47,141 bases of DNA. It comes from Lachnospiraceae bacterium. GTDB taxonomy: Bacteria > Bacillota > Clostridia > Lachnospirales > Lachnospiraceae. Both the position numbers and the translations under genes were made by a program. The stretch lies in the NCBI GenBank assembly GCA_022799755.1, contig JAAWOU010000020.1, positions 1 to 47,141 on the forward strand, written 5' to 3'. The stretch's first letter is position 1. Each line of letters starts with the position of its first letter. Below are positions 43,424 through 47,141 of this stretch, in pieces. Below the pieces are notes generated by a model, which saw nothing but the letters and a program-made list of their open reading frames with translations, did not search any database and had not been told where the DNA came from.

Positions 43424-44983
43424 TTAGTGCTGTATCTGCGGCTTCTGCTTTGCCATCATCCTGGCAAGCACGGGGCCCATGCATTTGCCCAGCACGGGAA
43501 CCAGTTCGTGGTCAAAGTTCTCCTTGACTTCGCTTTCCTTTCCGACGACCAGAGTGTACTCGCTCTCCGGGGTGGATGCGGGCCAGTTGGGCACCTGAGG
43601 GTTCTGGGGATCGCCGGTCTTGGCAAAGGCCATGACGGAATTGAAGATCAGCTTCTCCACGCGCTCCGTCACGCCCTGCTCCTGGGTGTAGGGAGCCAGC
43701 TCCGTATTGTGGAAGAAATAAGGGATATCCGAGCAGTGCCAGGGCGTCCTGCCACCGTCAAAGTTCATGTCCAGGTTGAAGAGATAGGACCATACGCCGC
43801 CGCTGCAGCTGCTTCTGGTCTTGATGTACTCGATCTCCGGCCCGCGGAACATGAAATCCATGGTCATGATGTCCACCGGATTGCGCTCCGGATAGGCTTT
43901 CCGGAACAGGTCAAGAAGCTCTTTGGACTCTTCCTTGCCCACTTCCGTTTCAACATAGGCCGCGCCTGCCTCCGGGGTCATCTCTGCTTTCTTGTAAGGG
44001 GTGGGGGCAAAGGAGCCGAACTCTCCGAACACGCTGCCCACCATCAGGGGCACATGCTCCGTCTCTTTCCGGAATCCGTTGATCACAGGATCTCCGGCGT
44101 AGAAAGCATTCTTAAACGGCGCACCGCCCACATACTCCCCGGCTTTCTCCAGGGCGGGCTTCACCTTGTTGTAGGCTGCAGCCAGATCGTTGAAAGGCAC
44201 TGTCTCCAGAGCTTTCACGTCCTCGATCTTCAGCTCCTCCATCATGGCGCGGACCAGCTTCTCGCCGGTTCCCCTGCAGTCCGCCATGAGACCGCCCAGG
44301 ACGCCGCTCATGTTGATGCCTTTGGCGAACAGGCCGTCCGCCGCCGGTGTCTGGAGCAGGGTCGTGACTTTGGCCCCGCCGCCGGACTGTCCGAAGATGG
44401 TCACGTTCTCGGGATCTCCGCCGAAGCTCTCAATGTTGTCATGAATCCATTTTAAGGCTGCCACCAGGTCGTCGGTTCCCGCGTTGCCGGAGTTGGCGTA
44501 CTCCTCCCCGAAAGGAGACAGATCGCAGTAGCCCAGGACATTGAGCCTGTGATTCACGGAGACCACCACCACCTGGCCCAGTTTGCACATGTTCTCGCCC
44601 TCATAGGCGATCTGCTCAATGGAAGATCCTGCGAAGAACCCGCCGCCGTGGAGCCATACCATGACGGGGCGCTTCTCTCCGTCCAGGCCGGGACTCCAGA
44701 TATTCAGATTCTGGCAGTCCTCGTCCATGACCCAGAACCGATGGGGCACCATGAGCTCGCCGCCGGGCTTGGGCATATCCAGAAGGGGACATACGCAGCC
44801 GTAGCTCACGGCCTGGAACACGCCCTCCCAGGGCTCCACAGGCTCCGGCGCGTGGAAGCGCTTCGCCTTGGCGTAGGGAATCCCTTTAAAGATGTACATG
44901 TCGTCGTAGAAGTAGCCCCGCACCTTTCCTTTCTCGGTGTCCACCACGGCTGTCTGCTCGTCGTAGATGAATTTTTTCTCCAT
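43424..44983 (-). CDS. Type B carboxylesterase
   Basis: The protein of 519 residues is an alpha/beta hydrolase of the carboxylesterase B family. The oxyanion motif is HGGGF (112-116), the nucleophile elbow is GQSGGG with Ser200, and FGGDPENVTIFG precedes it. The early KGIPYAKAKRF segment and W.PLLDMPKP are also typical. There is no signal peptide, so it is probably cytoplasmic and acts on an unknown ester. GGAGGG lies about 9 nt upstream of the ATG. It stands between the frameshifted small gene and the GH3 gene, in the same direction. Confidence 0.94.
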   Translation of the reverse strand: MEKKFIYDEQTAVVDTEKGKVRGYFYDDMYIFKGIPYAKAKRFHAPEPVEPWEGVFQAVSYGCVCPLLDMPKPGGELMVPHRFWVMDEDCQNLNIWSPGLDGEKRPVMVWLHGGGFFAGSSIEQIAYEGENMCKLGQVVVVSVNHRLNVLGYCDLSPFGEEYANSGNAGTDDLVAALKWIHDNIESFGGDPENVTIFGQSGGGAKVTTLLQTPAADGLFAKGINMSGVLGGLMADCRGTGEKLVRAMMEELKIEDVKALETVPFNDLAAAYNKVKPALEKAGEYVGGAPFKNAFYAGDPVINGFRKETEHVPLMVGSVFGEFGSFAPTPYKKAEMTPEAGAAYVETEVGKEESKELLDLFRKAYPERNPVDIMTMDFMFRGPEIEYIKTRSSCSGGVWSYLFNLDMNFDGGRTPWHCSDIPYFFHNTELAPYTQEQGVTERVEKLIFNSVMAFAKTGDPQNPQVPNWPASTPESEYTLVVGKESEVKENFDHELVPVLGKCMGPVLARMMAKQKPQIQH

Positions 44984-45100
44984 AATGAATTGCCCTCCGT
45001 TTCTTTTTTGATATGTTTATTCTTTTAAGCAGCAGGATCATTTCCGGCTTTACTGTCAGAAATGACTGCTGATATTCGCTCCGAAACCCCATTCGCGCAG

Positions 45101-45321
45101 TCAGTCATAGGTATATCCCGGCTCTTTATAGAGACAGTCCTTATGGGCTTTGATCTCTTTGTCCCAGACTTCCTCTTTCCGGTTTTCCTCGGCGGCATCC
45201 CTTCTGGCGACGGTAACGCAGGAACCCACAATCTCACTCTCTTCGCCTGCAATGACCGTAATGCCGCCCTGATACATTACCTGGGAAGTATAGGGATATA
45301 AGCCTTACTGCCGATTTGCAT
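45101..45321 (-). pseudogene. Small gene with apparent frameshift
   Basis: A promoter, an AAAAGGAAAAGGG site and an ATG at 45321 lead into a 14-codon frame (MQIGSKAYIPILPR, stop at 45278-45276 overlapping an ATG as TAATG). The next frame, from the ATG at 45277, gives 58 residues (MYQGGITVIAGEESEIVGSC to KEPGYTYD). Together they look like one protein of about 70 residues broken by a frameshift near 45285-45300; alternatively the first frame is a leader peptide coupled to the second. I recognise no family. Resequencing or homologues would decide. Confidence 0.5.
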
Positions 45322-45343
45322 TTTGTGCGCCCTTTTCCTTTTG

Positions 45344-45372
45344 ATTTTAATATATCCCGGCCTTATCGTCAA
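45344..45372 (-). promoter_or_regulatory. Promoter of the small frameshifted gene
   Basis: TTGACG (45372-45367) and TAAAAT (45349-45344) are 17 bp apart on the minus strand, a strong sigma-A match. Transcription may continue through the small gene into the esterase gene, as I see no clear terminator between them. Confidence 0.7.
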
Positions 45373-45430
45373 GAAAGCGGAACGCAGTTACTGTGAACCG
45401 AGTGAACTGTACCCGGGCTATACCATGGAA

Positions 45431-46633
45431 TCAGATGACTTTTGCCTCCTCCAGCGCCCGGCACTCCTCTTCCGATTTTTCCAGGAATTCCATGAGGATG
45501 TTCCGGTTGTCCTCCCCCAGAGTGGGCGAGGGTTTCCTGGTGACATCCGTCTTTGTGCCCAGGAGTTTTACCGGGTTGCCGTTTAAGACGATGTCTCCCA
45601 TGACGGGATGGGTGGTTTTGACCAGCATCTCTCTGTCTTCGGCAATGTGCCGATCCCGGAAGATGTCCTCCAGGTCATAGATGGGGCCGGCGGGGATGCC
45701 CTCCTTTAACAGGATGTCGGTGACTTCCGCCACTGTCCTCTCCTTTGTCCACTCCTCAAAATATTCCTTTAAGATCAGGTTGTTCTCCACCCGCAGGGGC
45801 ACGGTCAGGAATCTCTCGTCCTTTACAAGCTCCGGCCTGTGGAGAATGTTCCCGCAGAAGTGCTCATAGAGCTTCTGGTTCCCGCACCCGATGACTACGT
45901 ATCCGTCTTTCGCCTCGTAGGTGTCATAGGGCGCGATGGCCTCGTAGGAATTGCCCCGGCGCTCCGGGACTTTGCCGGAGACAAAGTAGCGCTGCACGGC
46001 CTGCTCCAAGCTGGCCACCACGCAGTCGGTGAGGGAGACATCCACCCGCTGGCCCTCCCCGGTGATGTTCCTTGCGTTCACTGCGGCCAGCACGCCTATG
46101 GTCAGGTTCAGGCCTCCCAAAATGTCGCCCATGGCATTGCCCGAGCGTGTGGGAGGGTTGTCTTTCTGGCCCGTAATGCTCATGAGGCCTCCCATGGCCT
46201 GGGCGATGATGTCGTAGCCGGGCCTGTCATGATACCTCCCATAGCTGCCGAAGCCGCTGACGGCCCCGTAGATGAGACGGGGATTTACTTTTTTCAGTTC
46301 CTCGTACCCAAGGCCCATCCTGTCCATGACCCCGGGGCGGAAGTTTTCTATGAGGATGTCGGCTCTCTTCACCAGCTCCCGCAGGATCTCTTTCCCCGCC
46401 TCCTGCTTCATGTCCAGGGTCATTCCATATTTATTCCGGTTCAGGTTGGAATAGTACAGGCTCTCGCCGTTTATGTAGGGGGCATAGGCCCTGGCGTCGT
46501 CCCCCTTGCCGGGCCGCTCTATCTTGATGACGGTGGCTCCCAGATCCGCCAGCATGGCCCCGCAGAAAGGCCCTGCAATCACGCGGCACAGGTCGAGCAC
46601 CACCAGGTTCTCCAATGCTGCATGCTCTGCCAT
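45431..46633 (-). CDS. Class III CoA-transferase (CaiB/BaiF family)
   Basis: The 400-residue protein has the family length and motifs: VLDLCRVIAGPFCGAMLADLGATVIKIE, NRNKYGMTLDM, RADILIENFRPGVMDRMGLGYEEL, YGAVSGFGSYG and the catalytic Asp170 in GNAMGDILGGL (D169 in formyl-CoA transferase). It moves CoA between carboxylic acids, in the cytoplasm; the substrates cannot be told. AAGGAG lies 11 nt upstream of the ATG. About 210 nt upstream ends the AtuA-like gene, and together they suggest a pathway for a CoA-linked acid. Confidence 0.92.
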   Translation of the reverse strand: MAEHAALENLVVLDLCRVIAGPFCGAMLADLGATVIKIERPGKGDDARAYAPYINGESLYYSNLNRNKYGMTLDMKQEAGKEILRELVKRADILIENFRPGVMDRMGLGYEELKKVNPRLIYGAVSGFGSYGRYHDRPGYDIIAQAMGGLMSITGQKDNPPTRSGNAMGDILGGLNLTIGVLAAVNARNITGEGQRVDVSLTDCVVASLEQAVQRYFVSGKVPERRGNSYEAIAPYDTYEAKDGYVVIGCGNQKLYEHFCGNILHRPELVKDERFLTVPLRVENNLILKEYFEEWTKERTVAEVTDILLKEGIPAGPIYDLEDIFRDRHIAEDREMLVKTTHPVMGDIVLNGNPVKLLGTKTDVTRKPSPTLGEDNRNILMEFLEKSEEECRALEEAKVI

Positions 46634-46845
46634 TTTTACGTCAACTCCTTGAATGTCTTATTTGAAACCCGTCATTTTATCAAGTATTCTGCCTAAGTTT
46701 TCTGAAATAACCATGCCGGGGCGTATTTCGTTCAGGCCCCCCGGCTCAAAGTCGCCGCGGCTGAAGCCGATAAGCGCTTTTACAGGCTGCATCAGGCCTC
46801 CTGCGCCTTATTGTCATGACCGTACCTGTCCTGTCGCCCCGGAGT

Positions 46846-47141
46846 TCAGCCCAGCTCTTCCTTAGACACCTCTATCTTCATCCGCAGGAAAGCGCTGCCC
46901 ATGGACTTGCCCAGGCTGTCCAGCCTCAGGGAATGGGTGGCCCCTCCTCCCAAAGCGTGCTTCATGACGAAATTGAAGCCCTGCAGGGACGGTACGTCAT
47001 AGCGAATGATCTCGCCCCTGACCATATCGCCGAAATGGGCTCTCACCCGCTCCGGGGTCACTTCTCTGGCGATGATGCCGTAATACTCCGGCTTCCTGGC
47101 AAAGACGCACACATTGCTGGTGTCGCCCTTGTCCCCGGATC
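46846..47141 (-). CDS. AtuA-like C-terminal domain protein, 5' end outside the window
   Basis: The visible 98 residues start with SGDKGDTSNVCVFARK, the signature of the small AtuA-related (ferredoxin-fold) domain, followed by VTPERVRAHFGDMVRGEIIRYDVP, LQGFNFVMKHALGGGATHSLRLDSLGK and SAFLRMKIEV. In other bacteria it is either the end of AtuA, a protein linked with acyclic terpene use, or a separate small protein next to it and to CoA-transferases. The role is poorly known. The gene runs off the right edge, so its length is unknown. The gap 46634-46845 to the CoA-transferase shows no feature. Confidence 0.8.
   Translation of the reverse strand, partial: SGDKGDTSNVCVFARKPEYYGIIAREVTPERVRAHFGDMVRGEIIRYDVPSLQGFNFVMKHALGGGATHSLRLDSLGKSMGSAFLRMKIEVSKEELG

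Noticed and set aside
41515..43527. 670-codon open frame antisense to the GH3 gene
   Set aside because: No recognisable domain, while the opposite strand carries a complete GH3 protein. Long antisense frames are common in GC-rich coding DNA.
1..47141. CRISPR arrays, tRNA or rRNA genes, transposases, phage genes
   Set aside because: No regularly spaced repeats, cloverleaf with CCA-proximal TTCRA pattern, transposase motifs or phage structural genes were seen on reading both strands.

Overview
The window reads as a chromosomal segment of a Gram-positive anaerobe of the Clostridia, most probably Lachnospiraceae. The evidence is indirect: two T-box tRNA-sensing leaders, clean sigma-A type promoters (TTGACA/TATAAT with 17-bp spacers), strong GGAGG ribosome-binding sites, an oxalate/formate-type transporter, a Rho factor with a disordered Ala/Pro/Gln insert, and the gene order rpmE - DUF1385 protein - prmC - prfA that is typical of this group. 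I saw no rRNA, tRNA, CRISPR array, prophage or complete insertion sequence. Most of the window is ordinary core genome, with a few degraded genes and a structured repeat in the intergenic spaces.

Layout. 1-420: a T-box leader on the minus strand (specifier reads ACC, threonine), aimed off the left edge. 419-2640 (minus): CarD-like regulator, secreted cyclophilin lipoprotein, unknown Lys/Glu-rich protein. 2949-4094 (+): aldo-keto reductase with a two-cluster ferredoxin tail. 4182-5797 (minus): small membrane protein, SAM methyltransferase and an unknown protein, the last two overlapping by about 100 bp. 6011-7309 (+): OFA-family transporter. 7486-11818 (minus): 888-residue transglutaminase-like protein and a GtrII-like membrane protein. 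11889-17360 (minus): translation and transcription termination block prfA, prmC, DUF1385, rpmE, rho. 17731-19642 (+): malic enzyme and a DUF4364 protein. 19639-23379 (minus): rarA, NYN-LOTUS protein, DUF2812 membrane protein with its PadR repressor. 23744-30109 (minus): sbcC, sbcD, a small membrane protein and a CxxC protein in one likely operon. 30352-32831 (minus): three membrane or exported proteins. 33034-33838 (+): an internally deleted P-loop ATPase, an alkyltransferase-like protein and a 78-residue unknown. 33857-35884 (minus): UvrD/PcrA-type helicase, preceded by a structured leader with gene remnants. 36475-40350 (+): promoter, T-box leader, pheS and pheT. 40618-47141 (minus): GH3 glycosidase with swapped domain order, carboxylesterase, a frameshifted small gene, a class III CoA-transferase and the end of an AtuA-like gene.

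Functional links. PheS and PheT form one enzyme and share one tRNA-Phe-responsive leader. PrmC methylates the release factor PrfA encoded next to it. SbcC and SbcD form one nuclease. PadR and the DUF2812 protein share a promoter whose -10 box lies in an inverted repeat, so autoregulation is likely. The right end, with glycosidase, esterase, CoA-transferase and AtuA-like protein, looks like a catabolic region, but its substrate cannot be read from sequence.

Most unusual observations: (i) two copies of a highly structured intergenic repeat (about 19009-19106 and 30162-30312) whose arms differ in a compensatory way; (ii) a P-loop ATPase reduced to its two ends by an internal deletion; (iii) a strong minus-strand promoter driving a structured leader of about 200 nt into gene remnants upstream of the helicase; (iv) a small promoter-bearing gene split by a frameshift at 45101-45321; (v) an aldo-keto reductase-ferredoxin fusion that seems to lack two of the four catalytic residues. 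I did not find a convincing new multi-gene system.
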